A stretch of DNA of 64,000 bases, from contig CM059556.1 in assembly GCA_030386875.1 (NCBI GenBank), positions 37,612,964 to 37,676,963 of the forward strand, in the 5' to 3' direction. Made by a program: the position numbers and the translations under genes. Shown one piece after another: positions 34,935 to 47,179 of this stretch. The notes beneath the pieces are model-generated. The model was not told where the DNA came from. It made no database searches and saw only the letters and a program-made list of their open reading frames with translations. The stretch's first letter is position 1. Each line of letters starts with the position of its first letter. The stretch is from Morinoia aosen (taxonomy: Eukaryota; Arthropoda; Malacostraca; Amphipoda; Talitridae).

Positions 34935-35110
34935 TGTAGCGCGTTCATTTACAATGTATTCATTTATAATGGATCTCTATAATGTATATATCATTTATTA
35001 TGTATTCGTTTATGATGCATCTATATAATTCATCTCATAATGTATACATCATTTATGATATATTCATTTATAATGTATCTATATAATGTAAATATCATTT
35101 ATAAAGTACT
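34935..35110. repeat. Diverged tandem repeat of about 55 bp, three copies
   Basis: The phrase ATTCATTTATAATG, then ATCTATATAATGTA, then TATCATTTATTATGT repeats three times with considerable drift. Confidence 0.7.
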
Positions 35111-36279
35111 TGGTTTGTAGCTCTGTTCATTTGTCAAAAATAGGGCCATACGCACCTAGGGCTGTAATGGTCTAACACCGGCTGTGTGGATTATGTTCTA
35201 GTGTTGAGTTCAGCGCAATTTTATCAAATACCAAAATTTGAACAAGCTTCGATGATTCGAACCAATTCAAATCATACTTTACTTTCACTTACGTACTTGT
35301 ATCGACCTCAGCCAAGTTTTCTTCTTGGAAATTAGTGCCAATTAATTACTTTTCTAACATTTTGTTCTCCTAAGTCTACGGAAGCCAGCCGTATATTTTC
35401 AATGACTCATTTGATGATATTGGCAGCTCGGAGCTCAAGCATCCAAACCATTCTATTACCTTTTCATAATTCTATTTCCTTTCTTCACGATTATATATTT
35501 TTTTCACAATTCTATTTCCATTCTCTATGCACGATAATTTGAGTTCCTACACGGAGACCACTTCAATCTAAATCAAATTCGGCTCTGTACTGTCTCTGCC
35601 TCAAGTGCGGTTTAGTGAGCCTAGCCAAGCCCGTGCCAGACGACCTTCATATTTGGCTTCAGCAATTAAGCCAAAAACAGTGAATTTTTCTCCCAAGGGG
35701 TCATCGTCCTGCCCACAGACGAACTTACTACGCAACTGTTGCATTTTCAGCTGTATTACTCTTTTTTGAACTGTATTCCGGCGTTTTTCGGGTGTAATTC
35801 TTGTCTCTTTTTATTTCAACTCCTGTAATTTTGACCTCTTTTTCACGTGGTATTGAGTTGCAACTGCTGTGTTTTCCATTGCTCTGTCAATATTGCATTT
35901 AACTGCGGCTAGTACATTTCCGTTTGTGAGGATAATATTTTCAAATGTAATGTGCAATAAAATCAAATTACCAGAATCCAGAGGTGAAGTTAGCCCATAG
36001 ATTTGGATAAAATTGTGAGGAGTGTGCTTTATCAAGGGACCTTTTATGAAGCGGACCTCCATATAATTACATGACTTAAATTCCTTACTCTTTGTTAGAT
36101 TCTGTAATTTTTGGGCATCATTATGGAATGAAATCTATGTGCATAAAGGCTTTATAAATCGAATCACAACGTTGAGCAGATTCCTCTGAAAGAAATTATG
36201 CCCACATTCGCTACAATAAACCATTCAGATCAGGCGTTTCTCGCAGCTCAGTGAGTAGTTTTATTTCGGTGTAGTATTG
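35111..36279. other. Gene-free stretch
   Basis: No supported feature. The words CACAATTCTATTTCC and CATAATTCTATTTCC near 35465-35520 form a small duplication. The minus-strand ORF at 35811-36062 (83 codons) has no recognised domain. Confidence 0.4.
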
Positions 36280-36985
36280 AATGTTTTATTTTGGTGTCAT
36301 TACCCAAGTAATTATCAAGTACCACACTGGTAATAAGCATTTTATTTTGGTGTCAACATCCAAGTAATTCTCAAGTACCACAGTGGTAATAAGCATTTTA
36401 TTTTGGTGTCAATACCCAAGTAATTCTTAAGTACCACACTGGTAATATGCATTTTATTTTGGTGTCAATACCCAAGTAATTCTCATGTACCACACTGGTA
36501 ATAAGCATTTTATTTTGGTGTCAATACCCAAGTAATTCTCATGTACCACAGTGGTAATAAGCATTTTATTTTGGTGTCAATACCCAAGTAATTCTTAAGT
36601 ACCACACTGGTAATATGCATTTTATTTTTTGTCAATACCCAAGTAATTCTCATGTACCACACTGGTAATAAGCATTTTATTTTGGTGTCAATACCCAAGT
36701 AATTCTCATGTACCACAGTGGTAATAAGCATTTTATTTTGGTGTCAATACCCAAGTAATTCTCATGTACCACAGTGGTAATAAGCATTTTATTTTGGTGT
36801 CAACACCCAGGTAATTCTCATGTACCACAGTGGTAATAAGCATTTTATTTTGGTGTCAATACCCAAGTAATTCTCATGTACCACAGTGGTAATAAGCATT
36901 TTATTTTGGTGTCAACACCCAGGTAATTCTCAAGTATCCCACTCGTAATAAGCATTTTATTTTGGTGTCGACACCCATGTAATTC
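36280..36985. repeat. 56 bp minisatellite, about 12-13 copies
   Basis: The unit runs AAGCATTTTATTTTGGTGTC, AATACCCAAGTAATTCTCAT, GTACCACAGTGGTAAT. TACCACAGTGGTA is a perfect 13-base palindrome around a central A; in some copies it is TACCACACTGGTA. Outer copies are the most diverged. Minus-strand frames partly stay open but the period is not a multiple of three. Confidence 0.95.
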
Positions 36986-39900
36986 TCAAAAATTGCACTC
37001 TCCTTCATTCGTTTTCTTCTTCTCCATCATCTTTTTCAAATCTATCTAATTTTAGGAATTGAATTCCTATTTACTTGTCTTTCATTCGATTAAATTGAAG
37101 TTATCTTTAACCTATCGTAGAAACCCTAGTAATTTTTAAAAAAATGTATGCAGTGTAATCTGATATTTCATGTAGGTACGACACCCAATTCCCTCACCAT
37201 GTAACTCATTCAAAGGAATTTTTTAATATTTTTTTACATTCAGCTTCCAGCGTGACATGTCAGTTGAACTTTAACGGATTTTGATACATGTAGTGCAAGG
37301 TCCTCGTAGATGGTCACAAAAATGTTAAAACATGAAATAATTTTTTTCGTTATGCCCGAATTAAGGAAAGGAAATTTGTTAAGTACTGCGAGACTCGACA
37401 TGCCTTTGTGGATTATAAAAAAATGTCATTCCCAAATTCTGTGGAACATTCATAACTAAACCACGACGTGGGCAATTTATTGGCTTAGCAGATTTCATTT
37501 TGCGATGAAAAGATTGCAATCACTTCTCCATGGTGAAGATTTCCGATGTGAGTCACTCCTTTTGGCGTTCGCAAGCGCGTCTCAATATTTGGCTCGAAGA
37601 ATTTCCTCTATTCTTAGCGATCATATCAAGTTCTAACGAGTTCCTCGCATGCAATTTAACACGTATTGTGCCATATATGTACCAGTAGGGGAATTGCTTA
37701 TTCATGCACCAGTCGCATTTCGGTAATGACATATCCTTTGTTACGCCACCTTTTTAGCAAATAACTATTATTATACGAGGGGAATGTTATCGTGCAATTA
37801 TGTATTTCACATTTTTTGGGAGGGATAAAATGTACTTAAACAATAAAGTCGATTTCCCTATGCTGCTACTTATAACTTTACGGAATCAACTGTTAGAACC
37901 CGCGGTACATCCCTAGTATCACCGTATTTCTTAATTGACTTTCTGCTCGTATAAGGCACTTTGCTGTAGCTTCTGCGCACTGGATGCACCTCTGACCTAC
38001 CTTTTATATTGTAAAGCAGTCATCAAGTTTACATTATTCTATCGTCAACCACATGAATCTAAATTGATATCCATATGTAGCTGGTGAACTTCAAAAATAA
38101 TAAATTTGTAAAAAATGTGGAGTAACTAATCACTAGGTGGCTCTTTTGAAAAAGCTGGCGGTCAAAGTTTAATTTTTTACCAAGCGTCAGAGTTTTAGAC
38201 TGGTAGAGCAGAAGCTTTTTTACCTCCTGAGCATGACAACAAAGCTTATTTTTACAGCTGACATGCCGCACATGCAGCTTGACTTTAATGATGTTGTTGT
38301 AAGAACGGTACGTGATCGTTCGAATGATTGTAAATATGATAAATGACATTTGAATACACGAATTGAAATAGAAATATTTCGAGACCTGAGGTTCGTAATA
38401 ACAATAAACAATTTGAATTTCAGGATCATTTGAGCATTCGAACAACCATACATGGAATCGATATCTGGTATTTAGCGTGTAGCTATGTTAGTAATGAAAT
38501 ATTCTAATTAGAACTGTGATAGACACCATTAGAGGTCAAGGCAAGTTCACCATACACTGCTGTAATATTTTTATTTAGCCAACAAGCGGAAAGTTATTCT
38601 CCTATATTGAACAGTTACATTTGGTGTACTAAATTGTTTACTAATGATCGTTTGTTTACAAAGCCAAATTTTTATTCATGACATAGGTGTCTTTATTTAG
38701 GATTTGGGAATTTCCTAACATCAATTCTATAAACGATTCATACAGGTTTCGTAGGTATCCATCCTCTTTAGTCATTACAGTCTAATTTTTTATTTTGCCG
38801 TCATTATAATTACCGTCATTACAACCACCGTCATTAGACTGCAGCACTAACCGTCATCAGCAACCGTCATTAGACTGCAGCACTAACATCAGGTTGTCAT
38901 GGACATCGCAAAAAGGAAAAACTGCCACTCCACAGCGAAGTTAAAAAACACATTAGGGTACGAATTCAACTATATCCCCAACATATATAAACTCTATTTA
39001 AAAAAAAAGACCGCATGGTTTTCTTGGGGTGCATTCGTACAGGGTCACGCGTGAATGGGACGAAACCTGATCCCTCTCTCGCACTCTATGTATAGACGCA
39101 CGCACGATGTAGAGCACAAGCCTGGCCGAGAAAAGCAATGCTAGATATGTGTGACCTTAGGGTGCGATATGGTGCCCCGCAATGATGTGCATCAACACCA
39201 CCCATCAAAATAGTGTGCTGGCATGTGCCAAGTGGGTCAAGTCTGTTGTTGCGCTTGTGTCACATTGTTGCGCCCCGCAATGCTATTCCTACGGGCAAGC
39301 CACGCCCTGGCCCCAATACCGAGCGTAATCTCTTGTTTGAAACGATAAATTGTAGCTCATATTTACCGACCGATGCTACTGAGACTTTCTTGGCACCGTT
39401 TTTTGGGGAGAGTTTCGCGAATACCTCGGAGTACATTTCACGAGCCGTGATTTATGGGTGGACTGTTTCCTGCTTATTATAGGGCACATCTTGCGCAGGT
39501 TACGAGGGTGCGATGCTGATGGTGGTCTGCGATAATGTTATTTGAGGAATTGATGTCTAACGAAAACGCCTTGCATTGTTATGGCGCTACTTTTTTTGTT
39601 CTACCGATGTCATTTCAGATGTTATGTTGGTATTTTTGGAGCGTGAAAATTGTAAAATTTTTAGTCTTCGTGACGTTTTTCTCGCCAATTTCTTATAGTC
39701 ATTAATCTTTTGGTTTCTTTGATTTTAAGCAATTGTATTTCGCTCACATTTTAATCTATTAACTTCTTTTTTAAAACTAAAGTGAGTGGTGTGAAAACCA
39801 CAGAAAAAAATTGTTAATACAAGAATCACACAGAAATGAATAAATATCTCACCGAGGAATAATGGACACTTATTACAGTAGCATTGAGTAATATCAGTTT

Positions 39901-40605
39901 ACACAACTGAATAACAATTATTACACTGAAGAACACCAGCTCAGCAATATTCACACCGATACCAACACTACCCATGCAGACGATATCAGTGCGGTGGTGA
40001 CAGAGAGCAGTTCACATAGAGTTGGTCGTAAGGAGCCGTCCAGTGATGCGGGCTACCCGCCAGTGACCCTCGTACGTAGCTTAGGTCTCATACTTCCATT
40101 CGTGTGTCTAGCTTTTTAGATTGGATTTGATGTTAGTGCAAGCCTTCCTATCCACAACAAAGGCGATCCAAAGAGAGGAAGGAGGAAGTCACCAATTGGT
40201 GTGGAGATCAGAGTGCGCGGAATGAATACGCAAAACAGTAAGTTGAGAAAGAAGTTCATGAAACAAAAACAAAACATTTTGGGATCAACAAAAAGAGGGC
40301 CTACCTCTCTGCTCGGGACCTCACATTTTCCCTCTGGGAGCGCTAATTCCCATCGATACAATGGTTGTCTCCCCCTGAGGGATTCGCGTGTCTAGCCTGA
40401 AGCCTGATGTAGGACTCCAATTGAGACATGATGCGTGAATTGTGCAGTGAGGCGTTCAGGGTTAGGCAGGCCTTCCTTTAATTGAACTAGAATGTTGTAT
40501 TTTGTTACGGACCATCTTGTATTGGTTCACTGCTGTGATGTTTTGAATGTTTTAGAATGTTCAGAATATTTCTTATTTGTTACGGGCGATTTTTTTTCGG
40601 TTCAC
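36986..40605. other. Long unassigned region, 3.6 kb
   Basis: No gene recognised. A small CCGTCATT/TTAGACTGCAGCACTAA repeat lies at about 38806-38890. A 128-codon minus-strand ORF (38059-38445) and an 89-codon plus-strand ORF (39213-39482) have no recognisable domain. About 40500-40600 carries two copies, about 77 bases apart, of a TTTGTTACGG phrase followed by GGTTCACT. Confidence 0.4.
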
Positions 40606-40840
40606 TACTGTCCTGTTCTTCAGTACCTACTGCTTTCTTCTTCAACTTTTATCTTGTTTCATATGTGAAATTCTATCTCAGCTTACCGTTTCTATGCGCA
40701 GGTTAATTGCGTAAAAATAAACATTGTGCATATATTCCCCGCTCTCTCTCTAAACGCTATACTAAATGGTGCTTTCCTCAATTCATTTTTTGAAACACCT
40801 TTGTTGTGGTTAGAGCGGCTTAAACTAACTTATCTAATCT
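40606..40840 (+). repeat. Dispersed repeat, copy 2 (partner at 22840-23075)
   Basis: Same ordered words as copy 1: TGCTTTCTTCTTCAACTTTT, TATGCGCAGG, AAATGGTGC, AACACCTTTGTTG, GGCTTAAACTAAC. It ends with TTATCTAATCTAATCCAAT, which may be a short tail repeat. This copy has no open frame. Confidence 0.65.
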
Positions 40841-40924
40841 AATCCAATGGTTCAAGTGGCGAATATATTTGAATTTAAAAGAGCTTCATAAATCTTGTGT
40901 ATATTTGAATTCAAATACAAAATG

Positions 40925-41320
40925 AGGATAAGATACCCAGGAGAGGCGTGCGAGAGTACAAAAGGAGGCGAAATTGTTCGGTAGATCACGTTTTAGGTGG
41001 GGTGGATAATGGGAGGGGGTACAAAGGGGGTACAAGGGGAGGGGCACAAAGGGGGTACTAAGGGCGTACAGGAGGAGAGGTACAAAGGTGTGCAAGGGGA
41101 GGGGTTCTAAGGGTGTGCAGGGGGAGGAGTACTAAGGGGTACAAGGGAGGGGTACAAAGGGGGTACTAAGGGCGTACAGGAGGAGAGGTACAAAAGTGTG
41201 CAAGGGGAGGGGTTCTAAGGGTGTGCAGAGGGAAGGGTACTAAGGGGTACAAGGGGAGGGGTACAAAGAGGGTACAAGAGGAGGGGTACAAAGGAGGTAC
41301 AGGGAGGGCACTAGGGCGAG
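40925..41320. repeat. G-rich tandem repeat, about 108 bp compound unit
   Basis: Short GGGGTACAAAGGGG and GGGTACTAAGGG words alternate. A longer unit (GTACTAAGGGCGTACAGGAG near 41055 and again near 41163) repeats at about 108 bases. The strand is strongly G over C and contains many GGGG runs. Confidence 0.85.
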
Positions 41321-41404
41321 CACAGGTGTGTGTATTATTAGCTGGTCCGCCTTACTCCTCCCTCGTCCCGATAATTAGTGCGCTAAGACATATTTTCTGA
41401 AGTA

Positions 41405-42081
41405 CCACTGAAGCAGCACTGAACGCACCACTGAACGCAACAATGAATGCCCCACTGAACACACCTTTGAACGCATCACTAAACGCACCACAAAATGAAC
41501 AAAAACAACAGCACTGAACGCACCACTGAACGCACCTTCTTACCACTGTGTTGAGAGAAGCGTGTTGAGTTACGATGCTGTGGTGCGTTGTGCTGCGGTG
41601 TGCATCTATGTGTTGGCCACCACACTACATGAGTGATGCCTGCACTGCATCATCTTCTCAAGCATCAGTGTGATGACCACCACGCTGCGTGAGTGATGCC
41701 CGCACCGCATCATTTTCTCAAGCATCAGTGTGATGACCACCACACTGCATGAGTGATGCCTGCACTGCATCATCTTCTCAAGCATCAGTGTAATGACCAT
41801 CAAATTTCATGAAAAGAAAACAAAAAAGTTTATTTCCAATAAAGTTGACACATGAAGTTGTACAACATTGGTTATAATAATTGTTTAACATTAAAATCCT
41901 GTGTTTAAATACAATCATGGGTGTCGTAATACTCATGTCAATTGTCAAAATTAGCAACGCATTAATGCATAAAGTTGTACATACTATAATATTTTTAAAA
42001 TTTTTCTACATTAAAATCCTTGGTTGAAATACGTTCATGGGCATCGTAATACCCAAGTCAATTGTCAAAATGAGCAACGCA
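41405..42081. repeat. Cluster of three small tandem repeats
   Basis: 41405-41540: a loose repeat of CACTGAACGCAC-type words, about 15 bases. 41616-41799: three copies of a 60 bp unit containing CCACACTGCATGAGTGATGC and CATCTTCTCAAGCATCAGTG. 41851-42081: two diverged copies of about 116 bp, each with CATAAAGTTGTACA or a close match, ACATTAAAATCCT and GTCAATTGTCAAAAT. The middle repeat gives a minus-strand frame of 20-residue repeats, an artefact of the period. Confidence 0.85.
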
Positions 42082-42639
42082 AGCAGGGCAACGTTCGCAG
42101 TTGTGTCGTTCCCACCAACACAGACAAAAGAACTCGTACCCTACCGAGGAAATTTACTACGTTCAATGGACGCATCAACGCAGTTCACGTGACCTGCTCG
42201 GAGCTCCAGCAGACCACGCGCTTCAGAGATAACATATCACGGACCGTGCACGTAAATATAGCATCGTTATCTCAGATGTGCCTTATTGAAATAATCATGG
42301 CTGCGAATTAAAATGCGTTTGTAGTTTTTTAGTTATTTTATATTTATTCTAGCCCTTCACTGTATGGATTGTCGAGTATAACGCAAACCGAATTTAGGCA
42401 GTATGTAGAAATAATTAATTGAAACAAGTGATTTTCTGAGGGTTTGTATCACTAATGAGACGTACTATGCGTAAAATGAGCGCGTAGGATGCGTGTTCGA
42501 TGAACCCCTCAAGCGTTAGCATCAAGAATTTATTAGATAGTTTCCAATGAAGTAAATTTTTTTTTCTATTTCTAAAAATTGTTCGTGCCGTGTAGTATCG
42601 GTTAGACTTGTTTTACAGACTGATTTAGGATTTTTGTGA
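42082..42639. other. Unassigned stretch
   Basis: A 95-codon plus-strand ORF begins at 42024 within the duplicated segment and has no recognised domain. Nothing else supported. Confidence 0.35.
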
Positions 42640-42820
42640 TGCAAGCTTCATCAACTCCACAATTTCCAGTGCATTAATCCATCAGATTCAAGTCGGAATG
42701 AATATCACGTGAATTCTTAGGAAATAGGAACGTCAGTCATGTGATATGTCGAACATCACTATCACTATTATAAAAGGAGCCGCGTCCGTCCGTCTGTGTG
42801 ACCCCCTCTTCTAATCGGTA
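42640..42820. repeat. Dispersed repeat module related to 18159-18310
   Basis: GCAAGCTTCATCAACTCCAC at 42643 and GAATATCACGTG at 42700 match the module near 18232. It is followed by TCACTATTATAAAAGGAGCC (about 42766), then CGTCCGTCCGTCTGTGTGAC. A TC start followed by TATAAAAG and CCGTCCGTCTGT words is reminiscent of animal Helitron 5' ends, but no hairpin plus CTRR 3' end was found, so the class is only a suggestion. Confidence 0.5.
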
Positions 42821-43192
42821 GCTTTGATAGCAACAAGGATAAAGCTTAAGAAATACAAGAAATTATTCTATTGCATCATTTTTCTGTGGCGATTCAATTC
42901 CCTTTTACTTGGATTATGGTGTCCAGAATACGCAATCGGCATACTTTTACAAACAGAAATTTTCGTTTGAGCTTTCTCTTTTGAAATTCATCATGTTGCG
43001 TTGATATTTTTAATTGATAATGCGAAAAGAAATGTTTTAAATGCGTTTGACCAGTAACCTGGCTACCACTTAGTAGAAAGGCCCAAGATTTTGGAACTTG
43101 AGTTATTGTTTTTCAAATTGTGATTTTCTTGAAAAGCATCGAAGAGATAATAGACGACATTTCAGGATAAAATTCCGGCAAAAGAGGCCACC

Positions 43193-43420
43193 ATGGATAG
43201 AAATATGTCCAACCGCAAGAGAGAAGTAGCAAGACTTCCACAGCCAGAAAAATGTCGAAAACGATCGGACGAAGAACGCCAAATGGCAAGACAAAGCAAT
43301 GCTGCTCGCCAACGAGAAGGTCGAGCTAAATTGACCCTTGACCGGCGTTTGGTAATTCTACGGAATTGTTTGACGGGCATTTTTGTCCGGCCGTGTGTAT
43401 TAGTTATTATACATTTTTGA
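43193..43420 (+). CDS. Hypothetical basic protein, 75 residues, strong Kozak start
   Basis: An ATG in a near-perfect vertebrate-type Kozak context (GGCCACCATGG, 43186-43196) opens a 75-codon frame. The first 50 residues are highly charged: MDRNMSNRKREVARLPQPEK, then RSDEERQMARQSNAARQREG, likely helical and possibly coiled-coil or nucleic-acid binding. The last 20 are hydrophobic (VRPCVLVIIHF), as if reading has run out of the real frame. The charged, repeated RQ/AR pattern is reminiscent of N-terminal regions of Helitron or other transposon proteins, and a Helitron-like 5' motif lies 400 bases upstream, but no catalytic domain follows. It could be a truncated transposon ORF or a chance frame. 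Function unknown. Confidence 0.35.
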   Translation: MDRNMSNRKREVARLPQPEKCRKRSDEERQMARQSNAARQREGRAKLTLDRRLVILRNCLTGIFVRPCVLVIIHF

Positions 43421-45459
43421 CGGGCCGTGTGCACTCGGCCTCATCAACTCTCGAAAGATTGAATTTATTTTATTTTTTAAGGCTTTTTTTATGTCGCCTT
43501 CTTTCTTATTTCAAATAAAGGGGAGTGGAGTAGAGTCAGTAGCGTAATGATGTAAGATGTGACGCGCCACGCACTGTAATGCGAGAGGTGCAATTGCGAT
43601 CGCTTATTTTCGTGTGGGCTCAGACTTTTAATCTACCACCGTCGTCGTGGGAACGCTGCCGGCAGCGTGAGTTATTCCGCCAATTTGGCTGATAGAATAT
43701 TTTCGAAAAAACGTTAAATTTTCATTGAAAAAGTTTAAATTTGTTGTGTTTAGCGTGAAAATGAGCACTTAAACTAGCCAAGTCGACGAAAGGGCTAACG
43801 TTGTCAGCTCTACATACAGCAACGACGGCGTAAGTTGTTCAAAATCCGTCCCCTAACCTGGTGTGAGGTATTGCAGTGCATCAAGTTAACATAATTGAGA
43901 ACGTGTTTATTAAAGTGTGTTTTTTTGTACAAAAAATGCCTTTGTGATGTGCTCTCTCCTCGCAATGACGTCGTGTTCTAATCGACATTGAAATTATTTG
44001 GGCCTTTACATGACAATATTGACAATTGACAACGTAATGGGAACGTTGAAAGTTCAATATTTGCACCTCTATAATCACAATACAATACTGTCAATTGTCA
44101 ATACAAAACAAATATCGACACTGCAATATTCGCAAACCAAGCTTATATTGACAATACCTTATTATCAATTGACATAAATATTGACAATCCTTATTTTAAA
44201 AATACAATATTCACATTTCGATAATGCAATACGTATATTTACAATATAACATTATCAACTGACAGTACAATACATATACTTACAAGACAACATTCTAAAC
44301 TGACTTTATTAAACAAATATTGGCAATACAATACATACAATTAAAACAAATTTTTACTCGATAAATGCCATTCATTAAATCACGTCAGCTTGGACATGAG
44401 CGAGGTGGTGCGCTAAGTGCTGGGGTACATATCTACATATTTACGGAACGCCTTGTGCGTGCCACCGCTGTACTTACGCAATCAGATTACAACATACTTA
44501 TGACTGTTTTGATGAACAGTTGTTACATCAAACTCGTACACAAAAAGTTTTCTACGCGGCTCATGAGGAAAAGTATGTCCAATATTCCCCAGACTCGCAA
44601 AGTTACTGCGTAAGACAAGCATTGCGTATGAGCAAGTAATGTCACCCGTATGAGTATTGCGTATGAGCAAGTAATGTTACCCTAGTCTAATTTTACGAGC
44701 ATTAATCAAACTTGCCGAGTTCTTGCTTATAAGAAAGTAATGCTCTATAATTCTCTGTTAGACGAGCAAGATGATTTTTGGTAGACATAACGCTGTGACA
44801 GCGGTGAAGTCGTAAGATAATTCGCTGTTGGGCGAACTCAGATCTTCAGCATTGAGAAAAATAGCGCGGAGTTATTTCATGTTCTTGAAGTGTTTTTTCC
44901 TGGTCACAGCCTTCATTTTCTCTTCAGTTTGTGGAGTGCATTTTGGCGGGAAAATTTTTTAGGTCAAACCCGTGCACTTCAAAAAAAAAAAAGCCAAGCG
45001 AGCAATGATTTGTGTGTAATTGCACGGAGTTAAAAAAATGCTGAAAGGTCTCTTGTAGTGAATTTGCTGTCACTAAAAAATTCTTTTTACGGAAAAAAGG
45101 GCAGAAGATTAGAATAAACTAGATAAGTTTTATTTTTTCTCTCCATTGCCTAAGCAGATCTTGACGTGGGTGACGCCTCTACGAATTTCCGAGCATAGGC
45201 TTTAATATTGGGCTGAAATTATAAAATTGTCAACGTACATTTGATGATTAGTTACCAAAGTGTGTAAATAAATGTGACTAACAATTTTGTTCTTTTTAAA
45301 TTGGTGATCAAATGGGCACACTTTGGGATCCGATTCGAGAAGTGTATACCGTAATCACGTCGGACACCGAGGTGCGGAATACACAATACCGTGTGACGTG
45401 TACCTACCCAGATATATTTATATTTACGTATGTATAATTATAAAAAACAGTGTACACGA
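43421..45459. other. Unassigned region with a TTGACAATAC-rich stretch
   Basis: Between about 44010 and 44350 the words CAATATTGACAATTGACA and ACAATACA recur many times; related sequence is found at 61440-61600, so this may be an old dispersed repeat. At 44600-44690 GCGTATGAGCAAGTAATGT occurs twice. No gene recognised. Confidence 0.45.
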
Positions 45460-45722
45460 CACGGTAGAGGAAACAAGGTAGGGTCATTTCTATGGGAGAA
45501 AATACACCTCCTTTTGTTCGGCTAGCCAATAGAAAGGCTGTATTTCAAACACACTTTATGACGTCACCAAAACGCCATGTCGCTAGGCCGATAGTGGAGA
45601 CGGATTTGTGGGTAGCAGTACTACTAGATGCGCTGCCATTGGTTCGTTGCCATGAAGTCAGCAAAACCACACCGCCAACGAAAAAAAGACTGGTTTGAAC
45701 CTACCTTGTTTCCTCTACCGTG
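45460..45722. mobile_element. hAT-type MITE with perfect 8 bp target duplication
   Basis: Terminal inverted repeats CACGGTAGAGGAAACAAGGT (left, 45460) and ACCTTGTTTCCTCTACCGTG (right, ending 45722) are perfectly complementary over at least 20 bases. The 263 bp element is flanked by GTACACGA on both sides (45452-45459 and 45723-45730). An 8 bp duplication and a CA start are the hallmarks of the hAT superfamily; P-like elements also make 8 bp duplications. There is no transposase; the 68-codon internal ORF is not considered real. Identical target duplications indicate a relatively recent insertion. The same terminus occurs at 3478. Confidence 0.92.
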
Positions 45723-46479
45723 GTACACGACCCGTCAAAAATGATGGGGTTCGATAATGTTTGTGGAGCTCGTATGACTGATACGGTCATTGAACACATC
45801 CAGCTTGATTCCGAAATGAGATAAATGAAATTTCTTCTAATCATGTACAGGACGGGCCAGAAGTAACTGAATCTTTAAATTTCCTAATAAAAGGAAAACA
45901 ATGAACGCTAGGAAGTTGAAACTGGTTTTAATTGAAAGAATATTTTTTATGGTTTATCAACACTATGTTTTGATTATAATATTGTTTAAATGACTGCCAC
46001 GGCTGTTTTGACAAATTAAGGCTCTTTTCTTTGTTGTTTCCATAACACTCCTTAGTATATCAGGCGAGAGTTGAGCTATTATACTGTATGTTATTGTACA
46101 GTGGATAGTCGCTGAATATCTCAGTTGGTATTTTCAAATTAATCTTAGGAACAATTAGTCTGTCAAAAAATTAACTCATTTGCCGAATTAGGCTTTAAAT
46201 TTGCTTCACCCAAATATCTAATTTACTAGGCTGGAAGATAAATTTTTACATTTCAAAGTGAATATAAGTTTTTTCAAAGTACCTATTATTTATTTATTAT
46301 TTTTTCAAAATACTATTTATGAATGGCCCGTTAGCTCGTGTATCTCATGCTCGAAATAGTGATGAACCTTCAGGAATCAATTAAGGTAATTTCTGGTACG
46401 TAGAAATACTCGTTAGCATTTTTTTGGCAAATACATTTGAACTTGTTCCACATGTTCAGTTTTTTTTTATTATTACCTC
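45723..46479. other. Unassigned region, possible mariner end at about 45849
   Basis: ACAGGACGGGCCAGAAGTAA at about 45849 resembles the ends of some mariner-like elements, but no partner end or transposase domain was confirmed. The rest shows nothing. Confidence 0.3.
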
Positions 46480-46600
46480 ATCACAGATCTCTACCTGCAA
46501 CACCTGCTCTCACTTCATCACAAATCGCTACTTGCTATACATGCCCTTACCTCATCACAGATCTTTACTTGTGATAGCTGTTCTTACCTCATCATTCAAT
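46480..46600. repeat. Small diverged tandem repeat, about 35-60 bp, 3-4 copies
   Basis: Phrases of the type ACCTCATCACAGATCTTTAC followed by TTGT/TGCT alternate three to four times. Low conservation. Confidence 0.55.
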
Positions 46601-47179
46601 GCGCACTCTAGCTGTAAGAACAGCTTTTTTCTGTTCTCCATCTTTTTTCTTTTTTTTTGTTTTTCTCTTTCTTCTATTAATTGGGCCGACACTATATACG
46701 CATGTTCATTTGTACACGCTGTGTTCTGCAAATAGAAGTTTACCGCTGGCAGTTTAAGATCAAGTGTCATTATCTTGACTATTATCAGTATTTTGTATTA
46801 AATCATTGCCATGATTTGGAATACTCTGTTGAAAATTGTGCGTGTAGCTACAGGGGTCGAAGAGTCAGCACTTTTTCATCATAGTGAAAATCTCAAATAA
46901 AAACTTGTACAAAATATTCGCTGCATCTAAATGAGTAATTTGTAAAGAAACCAAATTATGAGTTACTACCTGTCAAAACCTGAAAACTTAATTGAGCTGT
47001 TTTAATTGCTTTAATAGAAAAAGGAGGGAGAAGGCGGTGAAAAAAACGGTGCTATCACGTGAAGTCTACCACTATATATCGCCTACCCAGATGCAGTTTG
47101 AGATGTTCTAATTAAGTGCATATCGCTAAATTAAATGTGTGGAAATAAGTAATATCCATTACTAACCTATCCTAATCTA
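46601..47179. other. Gene-free stretch
   Basis: Low-complexity T-rich and A-rich patches only. ACCTATCCTAATCTAACCTC near 47165 is telomere-like in wording but is not a tandem run. Confidence 0.4.

Noticed and set aside
45492-45698. 68-codon ORF inside the hAT-type MITE
   Set aside because: Lies entirely between the inverted termini of a non-autonomous element and has no transposase motif.
45849-46090. Mariner-like end ACAGGACGGGCCAGAAGTAA
   Set aside because: No partner terminus or transposase block was confirmed; left as a weak note in the region entry.
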